This document shows, in pieces, positions 7,415-14,990 of a DNA stretch of 64,000 nucleotides (position 1 is the stretch's first letter; every line of letters begins with the position of its first letter). The translations under genes were made by a program, and so were the position numbers. Under the pieces are notes generated by a model. That model did not search any database, was not told where the DNA came from, and saw only the letters and a program-made list of their open reading frames with translations. The DNA is taken from assembly GCF_011058315.1 (NCBI RefSeq), contig NZ_CP049298.1, positions 124,001-188,000 on the forward strand. Direction: 5' to 3'. Origin of the DNA: Chryseobacterium sp. POL2. GTDB lineage: Bacteria > Bacteroidota > Bacteroidia > Flavobacteriales > Weeksellaceae.

Positions 7415-8833
7415 ATGGAATCGATCAGTGTTTTTGAAATTATAAAAGTCGGAATAGGACCTTCTAGCTCACATACCATGGGACCTTGGAATGCTGCCGA
7501 AATGTTTTTGAATCTTATTAAAAAAGATAGAAAGCTTGAAGAGGTTAAAGAGGTTTTTGTGGAATTTTTTGGTTCTTTGGCAAAGACCGGAATTGGGCAT
7601 GGGACAGATATTGCCGGCATGTTGGGACTTTCTGGTGAAGATTTTAAAACCATCGATACTACAAAAATTGATGAAAAGATAGAAACCATAAAAACATCGC
7701 AACATCTTTATTTGGACGGAACTCACAAGATTCCTTTTGTTTACGGTTTTCATTTAATTTTAAATAAAGAAAAAACGCTAGATTTTCATCCTAACGGTAT
7801 GATTTTCAGGGCTGTTTTTAACAATGGTCAAGAATTAGTACAAGATTATTATTCGTTGGGTGGCGGTTTTGTCGGTACGAAAGAGGATAATACGTATAAT
7901 GATATGTGTATCAGGACTTTGTATCCTTGCCATCAGGGTCGAGATATTCTTAAATATGTGGAGCATTTAAAGCTTGAGCGTATTTCAGATTTAATTTATC
8001 TCAACGAAGAATCTTGGCGTTCCAAAGAAGAAACCAATCAACAGGCATTGGAAATATGGAGAAATATTAAAGAATGTATTTATAAAGGAATCAACAAAAA
8101 AGGTATTCTCCCTGGCGGGCTCAATGTAACGCGCCGCGCTTCCGAAATGAACGAGAAACTTCTGGGCTCCAAAATTTATAAAAACCTGCATGAATGGTTT
8201 AAGTTGGTTTGTGAAGAAGAAAAAAGTTTTAATTCTATAACCAAATGGGTGAGTTGTTTTGCCTTGGCGGTTAACGAAGAAAACGCAGCTTTTGGCAGAA
8301 TTATAACCGCACCAACCAATGGTGCAAGTGGTGTAATTCCTGCTGTGTTGATGTACGCACAGACTTTTACAGAATTTAATAAAGAAGACGATGTCATCCG
8401 TTTTATACTGACAGCTGGCGAAATCGGAACTTTATTCAAAAAGAATGCAACCATTTCGGCTGCCATGGGCGGTTGTCAGGCAGAAGTTGGCGTGTCATCA
8501 GCTATGGCTGCCGCAGCTTTAACAGAGATTTCAGGTGGTAGTCCAGGACAGGTTTTGATGGCTGCAGAAATTGCGATGGAGCATCATCTTGGCTTAACTT
8601 GCGATCCTATTGGCGGTTTGGTGCAAATCCCGTGTATCGAAAGAAATTCTATGGGCGCTATTAAAGCTATTACAGCATCATATCTAGCTTTAGAAGGCGA
8701 TCCTAGCAAGGCAAGAGTTTCTCTAGATAATGTTATTAAATCCATGTGGGAAACTGCGCTGGACATGAATTCTAAATACAAAGAAACATCAGAAGGTGGT
8801 TTGGCTGTAGCAGTCAATGTCCCAGAATGTTAA
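7415..8833 (+). CDS. sdaA: L-serine ammonia-lyase, single-chain iron-sulfur type
   Basis: Deaminates L-serine to pyruvate and ammonia using a [4Fe-4S] cluster. The 472-residue chain has the beta domain first (opening with PSSSHTMGPWNAAE) and then the catalytic alpha domain with the GASGVIPAVL stretch. The cysteines in GGCQAEVG, LTCDPIGG and IPCIERN are the expected cluster ligands. The alpha and beta parts are fused as in E. coli SdaA rather than split as in many Firmicutes. It ends at a strong bidirectional hairpin shared with the convergent tyrA. Confidence 0.95.
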   Translation: MESISVFEIIKVGIGPSSSHTMGPWNAAEMFLNLIKKDRKLEEVKEVFVEFFGSLAKTGIGHGTDIAGMLGLSGEDFKTIDTTKIDEKIETIKTSQHLYLDGTHKIPFVYGFHLILNKEKTLDFHPNGMIFRAVFNNGQELVQDYYSLGGGFVGTKEDNTYNDMCIRTLYPCHQGRDILKYVEHLKLERISDLIYLNEESWRSKEETNQQALEIWRNIKECIYKGINKKGILPGGLNVTRRASEMNEKLLGSKIYKNLHEWFKLVCEEEKSFNSITKWVSCFALAVNEENAAFGRIITAPTNGASGVIPAVLMYAQTFTEFNKEDDVIRFILTAGEIGTLFKKNATISAAMGGCQAEVGVSSAMAAAALTEISGGSPGQVLMAAEIAMEHHLGLTCDPIGGLVQIPCIERNSMGAIKAITASYLALEGDPSKARVSLDNVIKSMWETALDMNSKYKETSEGGLAVAVNVPEC

Positions 8834-8840
8834 GATATAG

Positions 8841-8871
8841 AAGGCGTACAAATTTTTGTACGCCTTTTTTT
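8841..8871. terminator. Bidirectional terminator between sdaA and tyrA
   Basis: Stem AAGGCGTACAAA/TTTGTACGCCTT with a T tract on the plus strand. It sits between the convergent stop codons and overlaps the tyrA stop by a base or two. Confidence 0.9.
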
Positions 8872-9715
8872 ATTTATCCAAAATTCCTCGGATTTTGTTA
8901 GCATTGAGAATTAATTCTTCTAGGAATTCAAAATTTTCTTTTTCTAAAGCCGATTTAAATTTTTTGAGCTGCGAAATATGTTCATTTAAAACATCTAAAA
9001 CATTTTCTTTATTTTGTTTAAAAATGGGAACCCACATTTCGGGATGCGATTTTGCGAGTCTTACCGTACTCGAAAATCCTGAACTTGCCAATTGGAAAAT
9101 GGTATCTTCTTCGCGTTCTTTTTCCAAAACTGTATTGGCTAAAGCGTAGGATGTAATATGTGAGATATGTGAAATATAAGCCGTGTGCATATCGTGTTTT
9201 TCGGCATCCATGTAGAGAATATTCATGTCGAGATTTTCATAGATTTGTTTTACATATTCTATGGCAAAATCATAAGAATCTTCAGGATTACAAATAACAG
9301 CAGCACGATTGCTAAAGGCATCAACGGTCGCAGCGTTTGGACCACTATGTTCGGTTCCCCACATCGGATGGCTTGCAACATAGTTTTTACGTTTCGGATG
9401 ATTGTCAACTATTTTTGAAATTTCATGTTTTGTGGAGCCTACATCCATAACGATTTGCTTATCAGAAATCCTGTCAAGAACTTCTAGCAAAACGACTTTC
9501 GTAGCTTCAACAGGTAAAGCGATGATGATGATTTGCGAGTTTTTTATCAAGCCTTCGAAACTAGAAATTCTATCAATAATCTGTCGTTCTTTCGCGGTTT
9601 GCAGATGCACATCACTTTTATCAAAAGCAATAATTTCTGAAGTAAATTTTTTTTCTTTGAGTTTTAAAGCCATGGATCCGCCAATGAGTCCAACGCCGAT
9701 AAGTCCTATTTTCAT
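8870..9715 (-). CDS. tyrA: Prephenate dehydrogenase
   Basis: Oxidative decarboxylation of prephenate to 4-hydroxyphenylpyruvate with NAD(P), the committed step to tyrosine. The 281-residue protein starts with a Rossmann motif GVGLIGGS (7-14). It has the active-site signature ASHPMWGTEHSGP and a helical C-terminal dimerisation domain. There is no fused chorismate mutase or ACT domain, so feedback control at protein level may be limited. Control instead appears to be at the RNA level: the 120 bases upstream encode a Tyr-rich leader peptide and an attenuator. Confidence 0.93.
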   Translation of the reverse strand: MKIGLIGVGLIGGSMALKLKEKKFTSEIIAFDKSDVHLQTAKERQIIDRISSFEGLIKNSQIIIIALPVEATKVVLLEVLDRISDKQIVMDVGSTKHEISKIVDNHPKRKNYVASHPMWGTEHSGPNAATVDAFSNRAAVICNPEDSYDFAIEYVKQIYENLDMNILYMDAEKHDMHTAYISHISHITSYALANTVLEKEREEDTIFQLASSGFSSTVRLAKSHPEMWVPIFKQNKENVLDVLNEHISQLKKFKSALEKENFEFLEELILNANKIRGILDK

Positions 9716-9730
9716 TTTATATTTTAGTAT

Positions 9731-9799
9731 TTAAAAACAAAAAACCCCGTCCTAGGACGAGGTTAATATCATGTACACGAAATGTTCATCCTAGATGCA
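9731..9799 (-). promoter_or_regulatory. Tyrosine-responsive transcription attenuator of tyrA
   Basis: On the minus strand a terminator (stem CCTCGTC/GACGGGG, loop CTAG, positions 9762-9745) is followed by a T-rich tract and then tyrA. The sequence CTAGGATGA (9794-9786), which includes the leader stop codon, can pair instead with TCGTCCTAG (9760-9752): nine pairs, one of them U-G. That pairing consumes the terminator's 5' arm and loop, giving a classic antiterminator/terminator switch. A ribosome stalled on the leader Tyr codons leaves 9794-9786 free (tyrA on). A ribosome reaching the stop codon covers it (tyrA off). Confidence 0.85.
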
Positions 9800-9838
9800 G
9801 GTTGATATTCCGTAATAATATGTTGCTGGGCTAAACAT
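9791..9838 (-). CDS. tyrA leader peptide MFSPATYYYGISTCI
   Basis: A 15-codon frame on the minus strand with three consecutive Tyr codons (TAT TAT TAC) at positions 7-9, ending TAG. It lies between a perfect -7 box (TAGCTTTG, 9851-9844) and the attenuator hairpin. The expected transcription start falls at or very near the ATG, so the leader is probably translated from a leaderless RNA, in keeping with the weak use of Shine-Dalgarno sites in this phylum. Its likely job is to measure charged tRNA-Tyr. The peptide itself probably has no function. Confidence 0.8.
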   Translation of the reverse strand: MFSPATYYYGISTCI

Positions 9839-9843
9839 GAATG

Positions 9844-9851
9844 CAAAGCTA
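9844..9851 (-). promoter_or_regulatory. -7 box of the tyrA leader promoter
   Basis: The minus strand reads TAGCTTTG, a perfect TAnnTTTG match six bases before the leader ATG. A TTTG lies at 9867-9864 but only 12 bases upstream, shorter than the usual 17-23, so the -33 element is uncertain. Confidence 0.6.
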
Positions 9852-9870
9852 TGAAAAGTCTGTCAAATGT

Positions 9871-10242
9871 TTATCGGATTTTTTTGAAAGTTTTAATGTT
9901 TAATGAATCTTTTCCTTTTTCGTAAGTGATTTCGTACTTCGGATTTTTTTCCGGTGACGTCAAATAATATTCTGGAAAAGGCTGTTTTTGAGCCTGGCTT
10001 TTATCAAAATCGATTTTTCCTTTTCCAATGATGGAATCTTTAAGAAAAGCTTTGTCAATTTGCAAATTGGTTAATTCTGTTTCGATGTTTTTAGGTAACG
10101 AAACAGGTTTTGTCATACTTTCAGCGATAACGCGGTCGTTCGGAAAGTAGGAGCAACTCGTGCCTTTTTTGTTTAAAATAAACAATACAACGAGAAGTCC
10201 TGGAATAAATCCAATAAAATAAAATTTAAGTTTTTTGAGCAT
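9871..10242 (-). CDS. Membrane-anchored hypothetical protein (DUF4258-like)
   Basis: A 123-residue protein with one N-terminal membrane segment (about residues 6-24, FYFIGFIPGLLVVLFIL) followed by a basic/polar domain that would face the periplasm. The sequence after the anchor (GTSCSYFPNDRV) resembles the DUF4258 proteins often found next to alanine dehydrogenase in flavobacteria. No enzymatic motif is visible. It follows ald by 9 bases and is presumably cotranscribed with it. The tyrA leader promoter begins just past its stop codon. Confidence 0.65.
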   Translation of the reverse strand: MLKKLKFYFIGFIPGLLVVLFILNKKGTSCSYFPNDRVIAESMTKPVSLPKNIETELTNLQIDKAFLKDSIIGKGKIDFDKSQAQKQPFPEYYLTSPEKNPKYEITYEKGKDSLNIKTFKKIR

Positions 10243-10251
10243 TATTTAATT

Positions 10252-11448
10252 TTAGAAAATCAATAAGTTGATGTCGTGATAGGGTAAATCGAATTTTTTA
10301 CAAATAATTTGTTTGGTATGGCGACCTTTGTACATGTAAAGACTTTGCTTGACCTCTTTTTTTTGAAGTAGCAGATTCTCGAAACCGCCATCTTCGTCAT
10401 TTCCAAGAATGTAGCTTAAAAAGAAATTACTAATTGCCTTGGTTGTGGTTCTTGGCATTTTCGATGTTAAATTGGGAAGTCCGCAATGTACAACGTCGTG
10501 TTTGGTGATGAAAGGCCTTTCTAGACTGGTTAATTCTGATGTTTCAATCGCTTTTCCGTTATCCACAGTGATGTCAATAATAACGCTTCCTTTTTTCATT
10601 TTTAAGACCATATCTTCTGTCACTATAGGCGGAAGGTTAGGACGTGGAAGCGCACCAATAATCACGTCAGCACGTCTTATGGCTTTGGTTAATTCGCGCG
10701 GATCGATGATGGAAGTCGGCACACGATGGTCAATTAAAGAATGCAATCGTCTTAGTTTTGACAACGAATTATCAAAAACACGAACGCTTGCGCCAAGTCC
10801 GATGGCTGCTTTGGTTGCAAATTCGCCAACGATGCCTGCACCGATGATGACCACTTCTGTAGGCCTAACACCTGTAATGCCACCTAACATCAAACCACTG
10901 GAAGACGCCAAAAGTTCTGAGGCGTAAAGTATCGAAATACTTCCTGCGATTTCTCCAATGAGTCGTACCAATGACAGTTGTTGATATTCGTCGGTGATAA
11001 ATTCAAAAGCAATGGCATTCACTTTTTTCTCGGACAATTGTAAGAAATAATCTTTACTTTGAAGATTAAGTTGTAGTGCAGAGATGAGATACGTATTGGA
11101 TTTTAAAAAACTAATTTCCTCTGATGTCGGTGGATTTATTTTTAAAATAATGTCTTGCGAAAAAGCTTCTTTGGGATCATCTGTAATAATGGCGCCCACC
11201 TCGGCATATTGCAAATCTGTAAAATGAGAGCCTTCGCCAGCACCACTTTCGATAATCACTTTGTGACCAGCTTGTACCAAAATATGGACGGCGTCTGGGA
11301 TGAGGCAAAGTCTTTTTTCTGAAAGACAAGTTTCTTTTGGAACGCCTATACTATGCATTTTCCCTTTACGTACAATCTCTAACTTTTCCTCTTTCGGAAT
11401 AAGTTCTTCCTCTTTGAAAGGTGTAAATATGGTAGAAGTATGACTCAT
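10252..11448 (-). CDS. ald: Alanine dehydrogenase
   Basis: NAD-dependent interconversion of L-alanine and pyruvate plus ammonia. The 398-residue chain has the N-terminal catalytic half with IGVPKET followed by the ERRVALTP-like stretch (here KRLCLIPDAV), then the NAD-binding fold with VIIGAGIVGEFA, and the conserved segment DVIIGALPRPNLPPIVT. It continues with the motifs DITVDNG and HCGLPNLTSKMPRT. The length is slightly above the 370 residues of classic bacterial Ald owing to a longer N-terminus, as in other flavobacterial members. First gene of an apparent pair with the DUF4258-like gene; TATATTTG lies upstream. Confidence 0.92.
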   Translation of the reverse strand: MSHTSTIFTPFKEEELIPKEEKLEIVRKGKMHSIGVPKETCLSEKRLCLIPDAVHILVQAGHKVIIESGAGEGSHFTDLQYAEVGAIITDDPKEAFSQDIILKINPPTSEEISFLKSNTYLISALQLNLQSKDYFLQLSEKKVNAIAFEFITDEYQQLSLVRLIGEIAGSISILYASELLASSSGLMLGGITGVRPTEVVIIGAGIVGEFATKAAIGLGASVRVFDNSLSKLRRLHSLIDHRVPTSIIDPRELTKAIRRADVIIGALPRPNLPPIVTEDMVLKMKKGSVIIDITVDNGKAIETSELTSLERPFITKHDVVHCGLPNLTSKMPRTTTKAISNFFLSYILGNDEDGGFENLLLQKKEVKQSLYMYKGRHTKQIICKKFDLPYHDINLLIF

Positions 11449-11482
11449 TAACTCTGCAAAATTTATATTTTATTTAAAGATA

Positions 11483-11490
11483 CAAATATA
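11483..11490 (-). promoter_or_regulatory. -7 box upstream of ald
   Basis: The minus strand reads TATATTTG, an exact TAnnTTTG match 34 bases upstream of the ald start codon, in the short spacer after tsaE. Confidence 0.5.
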
Positions 11491-11511
11491 ATCAACTTGC
11501 CTATTACTTTA

Positions 11512-11919
11512 TTAACTGAAATTAATTATGCGCGCATCACCCGTATTGGTGATTTGCATGTCGTGAAATTCGGATGGCAAAAGTTCTGTTTCATAGATTT
11601 CGGGCCATTCGATAATGCAAAGAAAGGCGTTGTCCAGATATTCTTCGATACCGAAATCATAGGCTTCTTCAATGTTTTTTAAACGGTATAAATCGAAATG
11701 AAAAATTTTCCCTTGCGGAGAATTGTATTCATTAACAATGGAATAGGTTGGCGAGCTGACTTCGTCTTGACTTCCAAGCGCTGCAACCAATTGTTGCGTA
11801 AAAGTTGTTTTGCCAGCACCCAAATTTCCTTTTAATAAAAGAATCGGTCGATCCAGTTGTTCTTTAACATAATCAACGATAGATTGCCATTCTTCAATAT
11901 TTTTAATCTTGAATTCCAT
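11512..11919 (-). CDS. tsaE: tRNA threonylcarbamoyladenosine biosynthesis ATPase TsaE
   Basis: P-loop ATPase that works with TsaB and TsaD to put threonylcarbamoyl on A37 of ANN-decoding tRNAs. The Walker A motif is GNLGAGKTTF, and the family motifs SSPTYSIVNEY and FHFDLYRL follow. IIEWPE matches the conserved C-terminal signature. The start chosen is ATG giving MEFKIKN (135 residues); a TTG six codons upstream is a weaker alternative. The length is normal for the family. It is separated by an AT-rich 150-base divergent spacer from dnaG. Confidence 0.95.
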   Translation of the reverse strand: MEFKIKNIEEWQSIVDYVKEQLDRPILLLKGNLGAGKTTFTQQLVAALGSQDEVSSPTYSIVNEYNSPQGKIFHFDLYRLKNIEEAYDFGIEEYLDNAFLCIIEWPEIYETELLPSEFHDMQITNTGDARIINFS

Positions 11920-12016
11920 TCTTAAAAATTTGGACAAAATTAAGTCTAAAACTTTTATTTAAAAACATTTATATATTTAATCTTTAAATATTAGCCTTCA
12001 TCTTAAATTCAAATCT

Positions 12017-12024
12017 TAAATTTG
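12017..12024 (+). promoter_or_regulatory. -7 box upstream of dnaG
   Basis: TAAATTTG is a perfect TAnnTTTG match, 44 bases before the dnaG start, in the tsaE/dnaG divergent spacer. Confidence 0.45.
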
Positions 12025-12067
12025 TAAACTTTTATACAACGATTTTTAATACAATTCTGATATAATT

Positions 12068-13990
12068 GTGATAACCAAAGAGACAATTGATAAAATATTT
12101 TCCACCGTTCGTATCGAAGAAATTATCGGCGAATATGTGCAGCTCAAACGGGCAGGCTCTAACCTAAAAGGTCTGAGTCCTTTTGTGGATGAGAAGTCAC
12201 CGAGTTTTATTGTGTCACCGAGTAAGCAGATTTTCAAAGATTTTTCTTCTGGTAAAGGTGGCGGTGTTATCACGTTTCTTAAAGAATTAGAAGGATTCTC
12301 TTATCCTGAGGCTTTACGTTTTTTAGCAAAAAAATATGGTATTGCCGTGGAGGAAGATGTTGTCGAGATGTCTCCTGAACAAAAGCAGCAACGTGACCAA
12401 AAAGATTTGATCTATAAAATCCATGAGGTTGCCAACGATTTCTTTATTCATCAGCTGTGGGATGACGAGGAAGGTCAACAGATCGGACTTTCGTATTTTA
12501 AAGAAAGAGAACTTCGACAAGATATTATTAAGAAATTTCAGTTAGGATATTCGCCAGAAAAGAAAGATGCTTTTACAGAATTTGCTTTAGCGAAAGGCTA
12601 TGACAAGGAGATTTTAGAAAAATCGGGACTTTCTGTTTTTCCAGAAAATGCGCCAAAAGGTGTAGATCGTTTTCGCGAAAGGGTGATGTTTCCCATCCAT
12701 AGTTTTTCGGGGCGTGTTTTAGGATTCGGAGGTAGAATTCTCAATAATACGATAAAAACGGCTAAATATCTTAATTCCCCAGAAACGGAAATTTACCACA
12801 AATCCAATGTTTTGTATGGTTTGTTTCAATCCAAACAAGCTATTTCGAAGCAGAATTTGTGTCTGTTGGTGGAAGGTTATATGGATGTTATTGCGCTGCA
12901 TCAGGCTGGTATAGAACATGTTGTGGCGAGTAGCGGAACGGCCCTTACGGTAGAACAAATCAAATTAATCAAACGTCTTACGGAGAATGTGACGATTCTC
13001 TTCGATGGTGATGCAGCGGGTATTAAAGCGAGTTTCCGAAGTATTGATATGTTGCTTTCCGAAGGGATGAATATCCGCGTATTGTTATTTCCAGATGGTG
13101 ATGATCCAGATAGTTTTTCCAGAAAGCATCCGCAAGATTACGTAGAATCTTTCATTCAGGAACATGCGCAGGATTTTATCGATTTTAAAGCTGAAATTCT
13201 TTTCAGAAATACAGAAAATGATCCGATAAAAAAAGCCGAAGCTATTCGCGAAATTGTAAAATCTGTAGCTTTTGTAACTAATGGATTAAAACAGGAGATT
13301 TATCTCAAAGAGGTTGCTAATAAGTTTAAACTTAGCGAGCAGAACTTGTTTAATGAGCTTCAGATACAGAAAGATTCTAAAGATAAAGAACACAAGCCGC
13401 GACCACAACAACTTCAACAAGTCCAAAAACTAGAAGTTGTCACAGAGCCAGAAATCAAAATCAGTCCACTTTTTGTGCTAGAAGAAAAGTTGATAGAATT
13501 GATGATGAAATTTGGTGATGTGGTTATAGAACGCAAGGATCCAGAAGGTGAATCTTACAAAATAACGGTGATAGAGGAGATTATCCAGCATTTGGAGGAA
13601 GACGATTGCCAACTTCAAACAGAGATTAATCAAAAAATTGTTCAAGAAATAAAATTGGGACTTCAAGAAGATGAGTTACGATCCAGTTCATTTTTCTTCT
13701 CATTATTGGACGAAGATATTTCGAGCAAAATGGCAGATACACTTATTAACCCTTACGAAACAAGTGATTGGTCGAAGTATAATATTTATTTCAGTTCAGA
13801 GGAAGAAGTGGTTCCCAAGATGGTACAAGATACCATCCTTCGTTACAAGCGTGAATATGTGATGAAAATCGTTGAAGAACTCAAACACCAACTGGAGGAA
13901 GAAGAACACAAAGAAGATATTTATTTAAAAATTATAAAACTGACGCAACTTCGTAACCAACTAGATGCTTTATTGTATAGGATTTTGTGA
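12068..13990 (+). CDS. dnaG: DNA primase, GTG start, zinc ligands absent
   Basis: Synthesises RNA primers at replication forks. The 640-residue protein begins with GTG (MITKETIDKIF); no in-frame ATG fits better. The order is an N-terminal CHC2-like domain, a catalytic core, a Toprim domain with LLVEGYMDVIALH and LFDGDAAG, and a C-terminal helicase-binding region. In the N-terminal domain the usual CPFH is SPFV (37-40) and the later Cys-x2-Cys region reads KDFSSGKGG, so all zinc ligands are missing although the surrounding fold residues (EKSPSFIVSP) are kept. This agrees with what I recall of flavobacterial DnaG and is not a sign of a pseudogene. Confidence 0.95.
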   Translation: MITKETIDKIFSTVRIEEIIGEYVQLKRAGSNLKGLSPFVDEKSPSFIVSPSKQIFKDFSSGKGGGVITFLKELEGFSYPEALRFLAKKYGIAVEEDVVEMSPEQKQQRDQKDLIYKIHEVANDFFIHQLWDDEEGQQIGLSYFKERELRQDIIKKFQLGYSPEKKDAFTEFALAKGYDKEILEKSGLSVFPENAPKGVDRFRERVMFPIHSFSGRVLGFGGRILNNTIKTAKYLNSPETEIYHKSNVLYGLFQSKQAISKQNLCLLVEGYMDVIALHQAGIEHVVASSGTALTVEQIKLIKRLTENVTILFDGDAAGIKASFRSIDMLLSEGMNIRVLLFPDGDDPDSFSRKHPQDYVESFIQEHAQDFIDFKAEILFRNTENDPIKKAEAIREIVKSVAFVTNGLKQEIYLKEVANKFKLSEQNLFNELQIQKDSKDKEHKPRPQQLQQVQKLEVVTEPEIKISPLFVLEEKLIELMMKFGDVVIERKDPEGESYKITVIEEIIQHLEEDDCQLQTEINQKIVQEIKLGLQEDELRSSSFFFSLLDEDISSKMADTLINPYETSDWSKYNIYFSSEEEVVPKMVQDTILRYKREYVMKIVEELKHQLEEEEHKEDIYLKIIKLTQLRNQLDALLYRIL

Positions 13991-14056
13991 CAGAATGACT
14001 TATTTTAGCAAAGGAATAGATATTGCAAAAGAGAACTAAGAAAAATACCAATCTAT

Positions 14057-14740
14057 ATGGACTTAAAAAAAGAATTTAGAGATTTCGCGGTAAAACACCA
14101 AGGGATCAACGGCTTAGCAACCGATCAATATATGGGATTGTTTAATCCAACCAATTTGACGCCTTATATTATGGAAGAGCGTCGTATGAATGTCGCACAA
14201 ATGGATGTTTTCTCAAGATTGATGATGGACAGGATTATCTTCCTAGGAACTGGGATTGACGATCAAGTGGCAAATATCGTAACCGCTCAACTTTTGTTTT
14301 TAGAAAGTTCAGATCCGTCAAAAGATATTCAGATTTATATCAATTCGCCAGGTGGTAGCGTTTATGCAGGTTTGGGAATTTACGATACGATGCAGATTAT
14401 CAAACCCGATGTAGCAACAATTTGTACAGGTATTGCAGCGTCTATGGGAGCAGTGCTGTTAGTAGCTGGTGAAAAAGGAAAACGTTCTGCTCTTAAGCAT
14501 TCTCGTGTGATGATCCACCAACCAAGTGGCGGCGCGCAAGGTGTAGCATCGGATATGGAAATTAATTTGAGAGAAATGTTGAAGTTGAAAAAAGAACTTT
14601 ATGACATTATTTCCCAACATTCTGGACAAACCTACGAGTGGGTGGAGAAAGCTTCGGATAGAGATTATTGGATGACTTCCGAAGAGGCTAAAAGCTACGG
14701 AATGGTCGATGAGGTCTTACAAAGAAAAATCGAAAAGTAA
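14057..14740 (+). CDS. clpP: ATP-dependent Clp protease proteolytic subunit
   Basis: Serine protease that forms the tetradecameric degradation chamber fed by ClpX or ClpA/C. The catalytic triad is readable as Ser129 (GIAASMGAV), His154 (MIHQPSGG) and Asp203 (SDRDYWM), with the family's usual 25-residue Ser-His spacing. The length is 227 residues with a long N-terminal propeptide-like region (about 30 residues). It follows dnaG by 66 bases and ends at a strong terminator, so it may be transcribed from dnaG or alone. Confidence 0.97.
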   Translation: MDLKKEFRDFAVKHQGINGLATDQYMGLFNPTNLTPYIMEERRMNVAQMDVFSRLMMDRIIFLGTGIDDQVANIVTAQLLFLESSDPSKDIQIYINSPGGSVYAGLGIYDTMQIIKPDVATICTGIAASMGAVLLVAGEKGKRSALKHSRVMIHQPSGGAQGVASDMEINLREMLKLKKELYDIISQHSGQTYEWVEKASDRDYWMTSEEAKSYGMVDEVLQRKIEK

Positions 14741-14746
14741 TATATA

Positions 14747-14773
14747 AAACTCAGTGAAAACTGAGTTTTTTTA
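14747..14773 (+). terminator. Intrinsic terminator after clpP
   Basis: Perfect stem AAACTCAG/CTGAGTTT with loop TGAAAA, then a T tract. Confidence 0.92.
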
Positions 14774-14833
14774 TTTTTTAACATTCAGTTAATCTATGAT
14801 GTTGAATTATTTTATACCTTTATTACAGAAATA

Positions 14834-14911
14834 ATGGAAATGACACGTTCTACAAGACCTATTTTCGATATTACTATATTTGATTTGATACATTTTGAGA
14901 TGGCTGGTTAG
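14834..14911 (+). CDS. Possible 25-residue small ORF ending inside a terminator
   Basis: A short frame starts MEMTRSTRPIFDI and ends GEM-like ..FEMAG with TAG at 14909-14911. Its last codons form the 5' arm and loop of a strong terminator-like hairpin, the arrangement seen in attenuator leaders, but no plus-strand gene follows. The sequence upstream (TACCTTTA) is one mismatch from the -7 consensus. It could be an orphan leader, a small-protein gene or chance; no homology is recognised. Confidence 0.3.
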   Translation: MEMTRSTRPIFDITIFDLIHFEMAG

Positions 14912-14924
14912 CTATCTCTTTTTT
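14897..14924 (+). terminator. Strong terminator-like hairpin of the orphan small-ORF unit
   Basis: Nine-pair stem GAGATGGCT/AGCTATCTC (one G-U) with loop GGTT, followed by TTTTTT. A second, weaker hairpin (AGCAGTTC/GAGCTGCT) follows at 14966-14986, still on the plus strand, before the convergent gene. Confidence 0.6.
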
Positions 14925-14990
14925 ATAGAGTACTAACTAAACAAAATGAGATGTCTATCTACTGGAGCAGTTCCTAAAGAGCTGCTTCTT

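Noticed and set aside
10439-10927. 162-codon antisense frame over ald
   Set aside because: It is the shadow of the ald coding frame and lacks recognisable domain or start context.
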